NCBI GenBank assembly: GCA_905221605.1
Contig: CAJNDS010002243.1
Span: forward strand, 124,001-188,000
Length of the DNA stretch: 64,000 nt
Reading direction: 5' to 3'
From: Symbiodinium natans
Taxonomy: Eukaryota > Sar > Dinophyceae > Suessiales > Symbiodiniaceae
Shown: positions 1 through 11,835 of the stretch, in pieces
How positions within the stretch are numbered: position 1 is the first letter of the stretch
Layout: the number at the start of each line of letters is the position of its first letter
Translations under genes and position numbers: made by a program
Notes under the pieces: model-generated
Seen by the model: only the letters and a program-made list of their open reading frames with translations
Told to the model about the DNA's origin: nothing
Database searches by the model: none

Positions 1-423
1 ACCCCAAACTCTTGGGCTAGGACGCCTGGTGTTGCCCTCATTCCCTTGTTTGTGGGACCCATGACGAGTGGGCGAAAGCTTTTTTGGGGAAGCCGGTTGA
101 CAAAGGAAGGCATGTATCAGAGCCCAAGATACACTTATGCCTCTACTCATCGCGATGGGACCTCACTGTAGGCCGCCTTAAGTCCCAAAAAAACTCCTAA
201 ACTCTAAACCCCAAGTCGCATCTTAAGATGTCGTAAATGTCGAGGTTAGCTATTCTTCCCCCCGTTCGATACTTTGATACTCAGTAGGTAGCGTTGTGCT
301 ACAAACCCCTTCGAGGCCCAAAGGTTATAGCAACTTGAGGACCCTAAACCCTAAACCCTAAACCCTAAACCCGCAAGTTTGGCAGACTGAGGCAGATTGG
401 AGCTCAGTGGCTCTCTTTCGCAG

Positions 424-3140
424 GCATCGGTTGTGCAGCTGGCCAAGAAGTGGCAGGCATTTGGAATTTCGGGTTTAGGGTTTAGGGTTTAGGGTTTAGG
501 GTTTAGGGACCTCAGAACGACATGTCGCTCTGAACGACAGGTTGAGTCATAAGGGGGGGAGCGCTGAGCAGATTGCAACGGGTTGTAGGGTTCATCCCAA
601 AAGCACCAGACTGTAGGATGATGCTCCTTCTGTAACATCCAGGCAAATAGTGAGTCATCGCTGTTCAACGCTGTTCACAACGCTCCGGGTAAGCCGAGAT
701 TGCTTCCCACTACCTTCGAGCTGTGAATACGGCACCTGTGGCCGTTAAAACGCCTGAGGTATCTCGACCACCCTGCGTGTGTCCTCCTTCCCCCCCCCCC
801 CCCCTCCGTTAGGGTTTAGGGTTTAGGGTTCAGTTAGGGTTCAGGGTTCAGGGTTCAGGGTTCAGGGTTCAGGGTTCAGGGTTCAGGGTTTAGGGTTTAG
901 GGTTTAGGGTTTAGGGTTTAGGGTTTAGGGTTTAGGGTTTAGGGTTTAGGGTTTAATAGGGTTGAAGAGGGTTCCGGCGCCCTCAGCCCCAAAAGCCCTT
1001 CTAGCAACCCCCCGACGGCCAAAGACACTGGAGGCTGACGTAAACCCCGCCTCGCCCTCTCACGTTAGGGTCGAGGGTTTAGGGTTTAGGGTTTAGGGTT
1101 TAGGGTTTAGGGTTTAGGGTCTGATTTGCCCTGTGCAGTCCCCTACACGAAAAAGGGAACTTCTCAGGTCAATCCCCCAAGAGACCCCTGGCATATAGCG
1201 ACTAGATTGAGTCTGTCATGCTGGGCTACCAAGGCGACTAGATTGAGGGAATTAGGCACTATATTTCCTGATAAATACCCGTTAAGGGATTATATAGGTT
1301 GCCTCATTCCCTCAGACCCTACTCGGAACCAGCAAGCTGTGGGGCAGTTTAGGGTTTAGGGTTTAGGGTTTAGGGTTTAGGGTTTAGGGTTTAGGGTTTA
1401 GGGTTTAGGGTTTAGGGTTCAGGGTTTGGGGTTTGGGGTTTAGGGTTTAGGGCTTAGGGTTTAGAAGCCGAAGAGACGGGCAGGTCCTGACCGGCAAGTG
1501 GCTGCTCTTCGTGCCGGAGTGGCGTGTAGATGAGCTGCGCCTCGACCCTAAACCCTAAACCCTAAACCCTAAACCCTAAACCCTAAACCTTAAACCCTAA
1601 ACCCTAACCCCTAAACCCGAACCCTAAACCCTAAACCCTAAACCCTAAACCATTCTGTTTTATGCTTCGGTCTGTGGATTTTGTCCCTAGTAATCCCCCC
1701 CCCTCCCCCCAACAACAAAAAAACAAAGAGCTGCCCAAACTCCACTGCACACCGCGCAGTGGAGGTGGGACTTCACAGTCGATTCAGGTGAGGTATTCCT
1801 ATAGCACCCTCAAGCCCAATTAGTATAAGGTTATTTATCGGGTTGGGTTATTTCGGGGTATTTAGGGTCATTTAGGGGTCATTTGGAGATACTTAGGGTT
1901 ATTTAGGGTGATTTCGGGTCATTTGGGGTTTTTAGGGTCAAACGTAAAGCCTCTTCAAAGACACCCACGGGCCTGCAAGCGAACATCCTTCTGATGGGTT
2001 CGGCCTTGGCCTTATTGCTCCGGGCCTATGCTCTAAGCCCTCGACACATCTCGGGTTGGTTTAGCGTAGCTTTAGGCCTTACAGGTTTTAGGGTTGAGAG
2101 TTTAAGGTTTAGGCTTGCGGTTTGGGGGGTTAGGGCTGGTTTAGGGCGCTTAGGCTTTATGGGGATGAGGATGTAGGGTGCACCGTCAGAGGTTCGATTT
2201 GGCGGCCAGACGCCTCAGGGACGGGGAGCTGCCCAGCTGCTCACACATTGTCGTGTCTCCGCCCGGAACGCGCCTTGGACGCGCCGTGAAACCCCATAAA
2301 CCCGAAAAGGCTCCAATAAACTTCAAGCCCTGAATCCTGAACCCCAAGCCCTAACCACAGCCCTATTCACGGCAAGGAATGGGCCTTTCAAAAAACCCAA
2401 CCCCACCAAACAAGCCTAGTTCTCAAGGCCCTCCTTCTCAGTAGCTGAGTGAGCACACTTTCCACTTTTTTGGGATACTAGAAGCCCCTATAGAACTGAA
2501 AGTGGTGTACACTTTTTTGGGCTTATGAACTCAGCAACTAAGTTTTGCAATCATGAGCCTAATCCCGAAGCCCTACAAGCCAAACAAGTCCTAGAACCAC
2601 TAAATCCTCAACCAAGGAAAGCACATGCCTAGAACACCTAAACCCTAAACCCTAAACCCTAAACCCTAAACCCTAAACCCTAAACCCTAAACCCTAAACC
2701 CTAAACCCTAAACCCTAAACCCTGAACCTGAACCCTTGAAAGTCCAGCGCCTCTTCTTGCATTTCACCTAAGCCCTTGGGGGGGGGGGGAGGCCGGGGAG
2801 GTGTAAGAGGGCTAGGGTTTTACAGTTTAGGGTGGTCGGGCTTAGTATTCAGGATGATAGGGGGGAGGGAGGTTTATAGAGCTTAGGAATTTGGGTGGTA
2901 CGGTTTAGGGTTTGGGGCGCCGTGTTTGAGTCATTATTCATTGCATTGTTTAGGGTTTGGGGTTCGAGGGTTTAGGCTGAAGGGTGTCAGAGCTGAGCAG
3001 AGGGTTTCGCGAGTTTGTTTTGAAGGGCTTAGGGCTTCGGGTTGAGGGAAATCCGAGGTATGGCACTGACCCGACGAAGTACATGCTGAGCGCTCACACC
3101 CCGGACTTCACAGATCAGCAGTCCGTCATGCTCCTTGGCT
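424..3140 (+). CDS. Scattered exons of a possible DUF1917 (C11orf68-type) protein, partial
   Basis: I see four coding-looking islands on the + strand separated by telomere-like tracts. 424-470 follows a good acceptor (ctctctttcgcag|G) and reads ASVVQLAKKWQAFGIS. About 1473-1546 reads GQVLTGKWLLFVPEWRVDEL. About 2190-2264 reads RFDLAARRLRDGELPSCSHI. About 3057-3135 reads YMLSAHTPDFTDQQSVM. In that order they recall the DUF1917 pattern (GKWL.....VDE, then a '.DG.L' segment, then 'Y..DFTD'), a cytosolic family of unknown function. That resemblance is from memory. The start codon, the exact splice sites and the 3' end are not resolved; a further island near 3955-4015 may belong. The first exon ends just where GTTTAGGG begins, so the telomere-like repeat may supply the donor. 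Alternatively these are unrelated exon fragments. Confidence 0.35.
808..954. repeat. TTCAGGG/TTTAGGG array
   Basis: A block of the variant TTCAGGG (about 831-888) passes into standard TTTAGGG units, after a poly-C run. Confidence 0.9.
1348..1654. repeat. TTTAGGG array, coding-like island, then CCCTAAA array
   Basis: TTTAGGG units at 1348-1466 and CCCTAAA units at about 1546-1654 face each other around the island at 1473-1546. Confidence 0.85.
2437..2542. mobile_element. MITE/introner relative of the ankyrin-gene intron 2 element
   Basis: Ends CTCAGTAGCTGAGTGAG and GAACTCAGCAACTAAG are inverted repeats. The interior (2466-2520) matches 4976-5030 inside intron 2, here without the nested insertions. 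Confidence 0.6.
2637..2727. repeat. CCCTAAA array
   Basis: About 13 tandem heptamers with almost no variation. Confidence 0.9.
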
Positions 3141-3416
3141 CTAACCCAAACCCTCACATTCTATGGAGTGAGAGGAGACAAATGACACCATGCACCAGCA
3201 ACCCGAAATGGTCGAAGAGTGTAAATTATGGTCCCCGTTGGTGTCTTTATTATAACGTGGGTCCCGTTCATTTAGGGTACCCCAAAAAGGACCATGTTGT
3301 TTGGGAACTGACCATATAATCTGGAAGCCCTCAGTCTCAAGACTCCTACAAACTTCACGGGCACTTGCATGGTCTCTCTCAGCGTGCTCCTAGCCTTACT
3401 TAAAGAGACTTCAATG

Positions 3417-3523
3417 GAAACCCCAAACAGGGAAGTAGGAATAAAGATCGGAATATTCCTACCAGGGCCCTTCTATTCCCTGTATGCTCCTGCTATATTC
3501 TTTGCGTTCTCTGTTTGGGGCTC
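3417..3523. mobile_element. MITE with CCCCAAACAG inverted ends
   Basis: Left end GGAAACCCCAAACAGGGAA and right end TTCTCTGTTTGGGGCTCC are inverted repeats about 18 bp long around a unique interior of about 70 bp. Confidence 0.55.
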
Positions 3524-4348
3524 CTATTATAGTCCGTGTATTACTCTACGTGGCCATGTCTGTCATGTTCTTTGAGGGGTTTTTGGGGTGTGGGTTTAGG
3601 GTGCATATCGGCCCTTCATCGAACCCTAAACCCACAATCATGGAAACCCCTGCTACAAGCCCTACAAGCGACTCACCCCTCGGATCTTCTGCCCCAAAGC
3701 CGGAGACCCTAAACCCTGAAGCCCTGAAACCCTCAAGCCCTAAAACCCTAAGCCCTTTAATTATGAAGTCTTATAAGGCCCTAAGACCTAAACCCTAATC
3801 CCTAGACCCCCCCAAACCCTGAACCCTAAACCCTAAACCCTGCAGACCCCCTAACCCCTAAACCCTAAACCCTAAACCCCTAAACCCTACAGACCCTACA
3901 GACCCCCTAAACCCTAATTCCTCAACCCTCCAAAAAAGCCCAAAGGGCGCTGGGGAAGACCCTCCGCGTCGCCGCACGGAGTGGCCTACGAAGCCCTGCC
4001 GGGGACCCTCTCTTTAGGGTTTAGGGTTTAGGGTTTAGGGTTTAGGGTTTAGGGTTTAGGGTTTAGTGTTTTGGGGTTAAGGGTGGCCCTCTCATCAGGG
4101 TTTGGGATTGGGGCTTTGCTTGTGAGATGGTTTCGGGTTTAAGCCGACAACCAGTCCAGGCGAGCATTATGTACAGAAGCAAAAATGAATCAACTCCACC
4201 CTAATATGAACTATGGCTATCACCATCGCTGAACTCATTCTGCATGCTTAGTCGTTTTGAAGCTTTTGGCCATTTCTGTCACTTTGGGCTAACCTTGCAG
4301 CGGTCAAGTCACCAGAGTCTGAGCCGAATTGGCCGCATTGCCATCAGA

Positions 4349-6357
4349 ATGCTGCGCGTCTGCGGGGTCTCTGGTGAAGAGCTCGCCTCCTTGACCACGG
4401 AGGAGTTGATGGAGAGCGACATCGCTTGTCTGAAGCTCCACTTGCGCCATCTGCACGGCTTTCCCGTACCATGGGCTATTCGGCCCTATAATCCTAAACC
4501 CTAAACCCTAAACCCTAAACCCTAAACCCTACACCCTAAACCCTAAACCCTAAACCCTAAACCCTAAACCCTAAACCCTAAACCCTAAACCCTAAACCCT
4601 AAACCCTAAACCCTAACCAACCCTACAAGAGGGCTTTGTTTAAGGGCTTCGAGTGCAGAAGAGCCCAAACAGGTATGCCTCCAAGAGCTCTTGCATGGCA
4701 ACGCCCGGCTGGCGGATGAGGCGACCTTAGAAGCGCCCCTGGAGATGCAGCTGGTGCTCAAGTCCCTTAGTAGCTGAGTCAGTTTAGGGTTTAGGGTTTA
4801 GGGTTAAGGGTTTAGGGTTTAGGGTTTAGGGCTTAGGGCTTAGGGCTTAGGGTTTAGGGCACTTCCCTAAGGGTCCATGTGCCTATATGGCACACACCTG
4901 GGCCCTAAAGCTACTATACAAGAGCCCCATTAAGGCCCAAGTATATACTGTAGAGGTACACGGACCCTTAGCGCTTTTTTTGGGATACCATAATCCCCTA
5001 TAGAACTGAACGTGTACACTTTTTTGGGGGGGCTGATTGAACTCAGCAACTCAGGTCCGTTGGTGCCGAGACAGCGTCTGCAGACAAGGAGTTTTTTCAC
5101 GCTGCCGCCAAAGGCCTCACTGAGGTGGCCCGCCTGCTTTTGAAAGCCGGCCTTGGCGCGGACTGTAGGGATGATGCCCGGAAGACGGCCCTCATGCTTG
5201 CATCTTTGCTTTACTGTAACTTCAGATGCTTGTGGCCTTTTTGGGTTTATTGGGCTTCTTCAGAAGGCAGCTGAAAACTTTGATCTATGACTACCCTCCT
5301 GAGTGCAGCCAAGGCATGTGACACGGGCCATTTGGAGATTGTACGCTTGCTGGTAGAAGCTGGCGCGGACCAGGACTTGCGGGACCGCCGGGGCAAGACA
5401 GCCCTGATTCATGCATCTGGCAATGGGCACGTCGAGCTTGTGCACTTGCTGGTACAAGCTGGAGCTCACAAGGACTTGAGGGACAGTGAGGGCAAGACAG
5501 CTCTTGTTCGTGCATGTTGCAATGGCCACGTCAAGATTGCACGCTTCCTTTTGCAGGTCGGTGCTGACAAAGACTTGGTGACCCGTAGTGGCCATACAGC
5601 TCTCATGTGCGCATGTAGCAATGGTCACGCAGAGATTGCGCGTTTGCTGATGGAGGCAGGTCCGGACGAGGACTTGCTCATGAAGGACCTTGAGGGCAAG
5701 ACAGCTCTCATCCATGCATGTTGCAATGGCCACGTGGAGATTGCACACTTGCTGGTAACAGCTGGTGCTCATAAGGACTTCAGGGACACTCAGGGCAAGA
5801 CAGCTCTCAGTCATGCATGTTGCAATGGCCACGTGGAGATGGCCCACTTCCTGGTGCAAGCCGGTACTGACCAGGACTTGAAAGACGTTTGGGGCAAGAC
5901 AGCCCTTATTCATGCATGTTGCAATGACCACGCGGAGATTGCACAATTGCTGGTACAGGCTGGTGCTGGCAAGGACTTGAGAGACACTCACGGCAAGACC
6001 GCTCTTGGTCGTGCATGTTGCAATGGCAATGTCGAGATTGCACACTTGCTGGTACAAGCTGGCGCGAGCAAGGACTTGGGGGATAATAAGGGCAAGACAG
6101 CTCTCATACACGCATGTGACAAGGGCCACGTGAAGATTGCACGCTTGCTTCTGGAAGCCGGGGCGTACAAAGACTTGCCGACGCATCATGGCTATACACC
6201 CCTCATGTCTGCATGTTTCAATGGCGAGGTGGAGATTGCGCGTTTGTTGGTGGAAGCTGGTGCTGACAAGGACTTGCGGGACCGTGATGGCAAGACGGCT
6301 CTCACATTCGCAATGAGCGCGGGCCTCCCAGAGACCATCCGCTTGGTCTCCCAGTAG
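4349..6357 (+). CDS. Ubiquitin-like/ankyrin-repeat protein, 4 exons, 464 aa
   Basis: Reconstructed exons: 4349-4465, 4673-4761, 5055-5199, 5314-6357 (stop TAG 6355-6357). The sum, 1395 nt, is an exact multiple of three and every junction keeps phase. Residues 1-69 (MLRVCGVSGEELASL... to ...APLEMQLVLK) look like the short ubiquitin-like N-terminus common on dinoflagellate ankyrin proteins. From about residue 80 to the C-terminus there are about 11 ankyrin repeats of 33 aa plus a capping half-repeat, with the pattern KTALIHACCNGHVEIA. Such repeats are protein-binding scaffolds; the partner is unknown. Introns are 4466-4672 (GT-AG), 4762-5054 (GT-AG) and 5200-5313 (GC-AG), all with AG|G acceptors and flanked by short direct repeats (GTA, GTCC, GCAT). 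Introns 1 and 2 contain telomere-like tracts. The repeats are nearly identical at DNA level, pointing to recent internal duplication. An ATG at 5287 opens the last long ORF but lies inside intron 3, so it is not the start. Confidence 0.85.
4466..4672 (+). other. Intron 1 of the ankyrin gene, filled with CCCTAAA repeats
   Basis: GT donor after codon 39 (CCC|GTACC) and acceptor AACAG|GTATG. A GTA direct repeat flanks the intron. About 4490-4616 is nearly pure (CCCTAAA)n. Here the array is in the CCCTAAA orientation, so the splice signals come from flanking non-repeat bases. Confidence 0.75.
4762..5054 (+). mobile_element. Intron 2: nested introner with TIRs, telomere tract and a second MITE
   Basis: The intron starts GTCC and exon 3 also starts GTCC (4-bp target-site-like duplication). 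Inside it the ends form an inverted repeat: CTTAGTAGCTGAGTCAG on the left, and CTGATTGAACTCAGCAACT on the right. A stand-alone relative lies at 2437-2542. The body is interrupted by a TTTAGGG tract (about 4783-4860) followed by a complete MITE (4867-4971), so three layers are nested. Confidence 0.7.
4867..4971. mobile_element. MITE family H, copy nested in ankyrin-gene intron 2
   Basis: Left CTAAGGGTCCATGTGCC, right GGTACACGGACCCTTAG. It is similar throughout to the copy at 6886-6995. Confidence 0.65.
5200..5313 (+). other. Intron 3 with GC donor
   Basis: Joining CTT|gcatct...ccaag|GCATGT restores the ankyrin core TALMLACDTGHLEIV exactly. The donor is GC and the acceptor AG|G. GCAT is present at both ends. 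The 114-bp length is a multiple of three, but a TGA at 5272-5274 blocks read-through. Confidence 0.75.
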
Positions 6358-6474
6358 TACAAGAGCTTCAGGTTTGGTACCCAAGACTACAATAGGGGCC
6401 TTAGTAGCTAGAGTGGGGGGGTATTATAGTACTAGATGACATGCAATCCCCTTCTACTATTTGCTTAAGAACCC

Positions 6475-6506
<32 letters not shown>

Positions 6507-6885
6507 ATACGATTATTCCTTATGAGGGCAATATTTGGGGAGCCCTTTAGCAAATAGTAGGTTTCAGTGCATTCCTTGAAACGACATGAACCCTAAAAGG
6601 GTTTGGGGTTAATACCTTAATAGCTGGATGCGCCCTTGTAGCTGACTAATCTGCTTGGACAAGGTCTTGCACGCGTAGCCCCTCTTCGCAAAAAGGGTTT
6701 AGGGTTTAGGGGATTCAGGGGGATTTGGAGTTTTCAGGGCTGTGGGTTTTCCATGACCCTAAACCCTAAACCCTAAACCCGAGGGCATAGCGGGTAGGGG
6801 AAACCTATGAGCCCGTACACCCTCAACCCAACACTTATACGCCCGAACCCCAGGCCCCAGGCCCCAAACAGTTCCAGACCTTACG

Positions 6886-6995
6886 CTAAGGGTCCATGTG
6901 CCTATATATATATATATAGTATATACTTGGGCCCTTGCTATATGGGAACCGCTTTAAGGCCCAAGTACAAACTATATAGTTACATGGACCCTTAG
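6886..6995. mobile_element. MITE family H, intact copy
   Basis: Left CTAAGGGTCCATGTGCC and right AGTTACATGGACCCTTAG are inverted. The interior shares 'CTTGGGCCCT...GGCCCAAGTA' with the copy at 4867-4971. Confidence 0.65.
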
Positions 6996-9542
6996 GGTTA
7001 AATCCTACAAACCCCTTGCAAACCCTCTATTCCTCTGTAGGATTTTGCAAGCCTTACAAGCGTTAAACCCTGCAAGGCTTGTGTAGGCCAAATACAAACA
7101 CTTTCAACCCATAACGCCTATAAGCCCTATATCCTCTCTGGGCTTAACTTCCAATCTTCAACCCTGCGACCGAGTCCTAGGCAACCGACCGAACGCCAAC
7201 ACGCACCGAAACCCCGAAGCCCTAGCTGTTGGGAACAAAAAGCCCCGAGCCCGAATCTTTTTAAAGTACCCTCCAGACCCCCCCAAAAGGGTTGAGGGTT
7301 AAGGGTTTAGGGGTCAGGGGAACCCCAACCCTTCAAGCACCTCACCCCGCAAGCCTACATCCCCACACACCTGAACACCTGAAATCCCACATGGAGTTTA
7401 CGAAAAAAGGGCCCCTTAATACAGTCCCCCAAATAGTCGGCTTTCTGCAGACCCCAAATCAGGTATACCCCGATTTTTGGAAGCCCCTATCCTAAACCCG
7501 AAACCCGAAACCCTAAACCCTAAACCCCTATTTTCGGGCCCAACAAATCCCCCTTAGAATGTCGGAGCTCCGCAGGACTGGGGTGAGCTCCGGGACGACC
7601 CCTTTGCAGCTCCGGGAAAGAAAGCCTCTTCGGCCTTAAATGTTCTTGTGAGATTTGGGGGTTAGGGTTTAGGGTTTAGGGCTAGGGTTTAGGGTTTGGG
7701 GTTTAGGGTTCAGGGTTTAGGGGTCAGGGCTTTAGCATCCCTGGATGTCCAGAACATACCCAAACTGGGTTTGGCAGGGTTACCGAGCTTCTGAGTTCAG
7801 TAGACTAAACTTCTGGGCCGTTCAAAATCTCCAGCGCTTTTTTCATAATTCCCCATGAAGAACTAAATGAATAGATAAATAAATAGATATAAAAACAAGT
7901 ATATATTTATATAGACTAGGTTTAGGGTCGGCACTACATGCCAAGCCCGAGAGGGTTTAAGGCTTTAGGGTGTACAGTTGCCCTACCTTCAACCCTAAAC
8001 CCTAAGACCTAAACCCTAAACTCTAAACCCCAACACCTCAAGACTCCAAATTTGTAAACCAAACACGTCCAGGGACGTCCCAGCACTCCGCGAACGCAGC
8101 GCAGAGGGTCGTTGAGGGTTTGGGTTGAGGGTTCAGGGCTTACCTTAAGGACCCACAACCTTGTTCTGAAACCCGTTTTCCGACTCTTGGGGTAAGCTGC
8201 AAAAAGGAGGTTTTGGGTTCTCAAGGTAAGTTTGCCCTGAATCCTACAACCTAAACTCCTCTGCTACCAACTTGTTCACTGCACCTTGAACCACCGTCGA
8301 AGAACAACCCTTTCCTGGTCGCCGCTCTAAGCGCTGAGGAATCCTACGCGAACTCTTATGCCCCTTGGGATCCTACCCTAAATCTTAGACCCTGAACCCT
8401 AATCTGTTGTGAGAGATCTCAAGATTGAAGGTTTAGGGTTTAGGGTTTAGGGTTTAGGGTTTAGGGTTTAGGGTTTAGGGTTAGGCCTGATTGTGAATAG
8501 CCGCCCATCTTGGCCCCAACCCTTGATAATGCAAAGGTCTCCCTCGTTTTCAAGCCGGACGTCTTTACCCGGCTGAACTTGCACAAGACGCTCTCTCTTT
8601 CAAAGAGCATGGGTCTTGTGGCTCCGAGACCCTAAACCCTAAACCTGTTACCAGAAAAATCGCGAACCCTAAGCCCTTAGCCCTAAACCCTAAACCCTAA
8701 ACTCTAAGCCCTAAGCCCTAAGTCCTAAGCCCAGCCCTCAGCCCTCAGCCCTAAGCCCTAAGCCCTAACCCGAACTCCGAGACACTATGACGAGAGCCCG
8801 TGTGGTGTCTACGGTGCTGATCTGTCTGCACGGCGGCTCCAGGGTTTAGGGTTTAGGGTTTAGGGTTTAGGGTTTGAAGCCTTTGATGTGGCTGAAGCGT
8901 TTGCACTTGCTTGGAGGACTTTGCTCGGAGTTCGGGTTGCTTAAACCCTAAACCCTACACCCGAAACCCTAAACCCTAAACCCTAAACCCCAAACCCTTG
9001 GGGCTTCGGCGCGATGGTGTTTAGGCTTGCCGGTGTCGTGCGCAAAGGGCTCTGAGTTTGGGAGAAGCCTGGCTTCCTAAAGTTGCCAGGAACTCCAAGG
9101 GTTTAGGGTTTAGGGTTTAGGGTTTAGGGTTCAGGGTTTCGGGGTTTCGGGTTAAGGGTTTAGGGTTTAGGGTTAAGGGTTTAGGATTTAGGGTTTAAGG
9201 TTCAGTGTTTAGGGGATAGGGTTTAGGGTTAGCAATGCGCCAGAAAGTCTCTAATATTTAGGGTTGGGGGCTTGGTCTAGAGTTTGTTCACTCTGGGTTG
9301 CACCCGAAGCCCGAAACCCCAAACCCTACTGTAAACCCTAAAGACCCTTAACCCCACACCCTGAACCCCAAACCCTAAACCCTAAACCCTGAACCCTAAA
9401 CCCCAAACCCTAAACCCTAAACCCTGAACCCTGAATCAGAACTGACTATGCTTCGGTCGTGGGTGGATATGAGTCAATACGAGAGTGGGGGACCACGCGC
9501 TTCAGTTCTCAAAGTTATGCTCCCCTACGGCCCCGGAACCTC

Positions 9543-9645
<103 letters not shown>

Positions 9646-10741
9646 GGGTTTGGGCTCAACAAAAAAAGAGACCCCATAACTTAGGGGATGGTTCGTGCAA
9701 TGGGGTTTGGGTGCCGGGAGGAAGGCCTTGGAAGACTTGGACATTGAAATGTTTGCCGGTTTATCTGGCTTTTCGAATATATTCAGCGTTTCGGGGTCAG
9801 GGTTGTACGGGGGAGACCTGATTCCTTCTCATGTGCATGCGCCCGTGCTGATCAGCCTCCAAGCGTAGCCGGTGTAGCTTACTTTTCAATACATGAACGC
9901 TTTGCCCTATTAAGGGCCCGTGGTCCTCAAGAGTGTATACTTGGATCCCAAAGGTGTAGCAAATACGTTCAAGCCATAGGGTTTAGGGTTTAGGGTTTAG
10001 GGTTTAGGGTTTAGGGTTTAGGGTTCCTTGGAATGTGATTCACATCTAGGGCCCCTTTTTCCTTTAGGAAGGGACACATATTTAGTACCCAATGCTGTCT
10101 AAAACGCCTCTGGGTATTCCTAGAACAAAAAATCCTCAACGCACCTCGAGGAAAAATGCGTATGGCATCAAGACCACGCTGCACGTGCTCGACTTGTGAT
10201 GATGGCCGAGCGGACAGGCATCTTCTTTTGGGGTTTGGGCTTGGCGGGCTGAAGGTCCCCTAAAGGTTTAGGTTGAAAACCTAAACCCGAAACCCTAAGA
10301 CCTAAACCCTAACAACCCTAAACCCTAAACCCCTAATATGTCTTCTTTTAGGGGTTAGGTGTGTCGGGTCTAGAGTCTAGGGTCCCCATGGAAGGTATTT
10401 TGCCCAGGGCTCAGGGTTTAGGGGTCGTCTGTCAGATGTAGACATGGGCGTTGGGTGGAGCATGGCTACTGTTTGCTTGAGAACCACCCCCCCCCCCCCT
10501 CCCCCCGAAAAAAAACAAAAACAAATAATAATCCCTATGCTGCCCTTGTAACTGAGTTTGTCTTTTTTTTTTTTTGGGGGGGGGGGGGTTCTGAAGCAAA
10601 CGAGCAAATAGTAGATGGGGCGTAGGATTTGAGAAGTTGGTTAGGGCTCTTGGACTTTTGTACAGTCTGTGCCGGTGCCACCTGCCAGAACAGGGTCCGA
10701 TCCCGACGAAAAAGAAAGACCTCGCCTCCAAGGGGTTTTCA

Positions 10742-10858
10742 GGGTTAGGGTTTAGGGTTTAGGGTTTAGGGTTTAGGGTTTAGGGTTTAGGGTTTAGGGT
10801 TTAGGGTTTAGGGTTTAGGGTTTAGGGTTTAGGGTTTAGGGTTTAGGGTTTAGGGTTT
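10742..10858. repeat. TTTAGGG array
   Basis: About 16 tandem heptamers, nearly perfect. Confidence 0.95.
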
Positions 10859-11585
10859 ATGTTTTAGAGCTTATGTTTGAGGTTTTGGGGTTTGTGGTTG
10901 AGGGCTCAGGGTTTTTGAGTTTCGGGTGGTGTGGGGAATGCGGGGGTTTCCCAAAGCAAAGGTTCCCGTGAATTGTGCCGCCGTGCATAGTCGTCCTCAA
11001 TCACTTCCCTGAACGCGAACTCTGACACCCAAGCCCAAAAACCGAACTCTCCGGACGTACTCCTGTTTGGCCATGGGTGCGTGCGCAACAGCATTGCTTC
11101 ACCCTCAACCCTAAACCGCAATTATGTGCACAAGTAAGGGGCATCCCGGGCGTGAGTGTGGCCCCAATTCCTGGGCACAAGCGAGGCACAAGGTATCGGC
11201 ATGAGAGAGGGAAGGACATTTCCTGTACGGTCCCCAGTATGGGCCCTTAATTTGGGTCCCTCGAGAAAAACAAGCCTCCATATGCACTATACAAAACAAG
11301 GGCCCACACATCGGCTCCCTAGAAGGAAGGGTAAGGGACCATACTAAGGGCCCATGCTTCCAACCTTAGATCTTAGATTTCCCAAATTGGGGGGGTACAT
11401 CCTAATGGGAGTAGAATCCTCCTTGAAAGGACACCCACAAAAGTGACCGCTGCTTGTTCGAGCCGCCCCACCCCCCACTGCCAGTTATCGGGCTAGCCTG
11501 CAGTCCTCAATGCCCAGATACACCCCGGTTTATTACACCCTAAACCCTAAGCCCCAAGCCCTAAACCTTATGGTTCAGGGCTTGT

Positions 11586-11624
11586 TCCCGAAACTGCGGC
11601 CGAAACTGCGGCCGAAACTGCGGC
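11586..11624. repeat. 12-bp tandem repeat (CGAAACTGCGGC)
   Basis: Three exact consecutive copies of CGAAACTGCGGC, not related to the telomere unit. Confidence 0.9.
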
Positions 11625-11724
11625 CCTCAAACCCTAAACCCATAGTCCTGTACAAACACACTGTAGTCTCTCCAATGCAAGCGCTACACCCTTAGGGTTT
11701 AGGGTTTAGGGTCAGCAACACAGT

Positions 11725-11802
11725 TGTACTAAGAGTCCTTAATCGGGATATAGTACCCCCTATGATCATCCCTTTTTGTCAGTATAAGGAGGAACATCCC
11801 AA
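11725..11802. mobile_element. MITE family A, truncated copy
   Basis: The right end GTATAAGGAGGAACATCCCA matches the family; the left end is degraded. Confidence 0.45.
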
Positions 11803-11835
11803 AACCCAGCCTATAAGAAAAGTGAACGCCCTCAG

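Noticed and set aside
1-1000. A true chromosome end at the window start
   Set aside because: Tracts occur in both orientations and with unique sequence between them throughout the window, with no terminal one-orientation array.
5260-6384. 374-codon ORF on the minus strand opposite the ankyrin exon
   Set aside because: It is the antisense of a strongly coding, homogenised ankyrin array; the repeated codon pattern keeps the other strand open.
10377-10731. Minus-strand ORFs with Gly- and Pro-rich runs
   Set aside because: They arise from poly-C/poly-T tracts and telomere-derived sequence.
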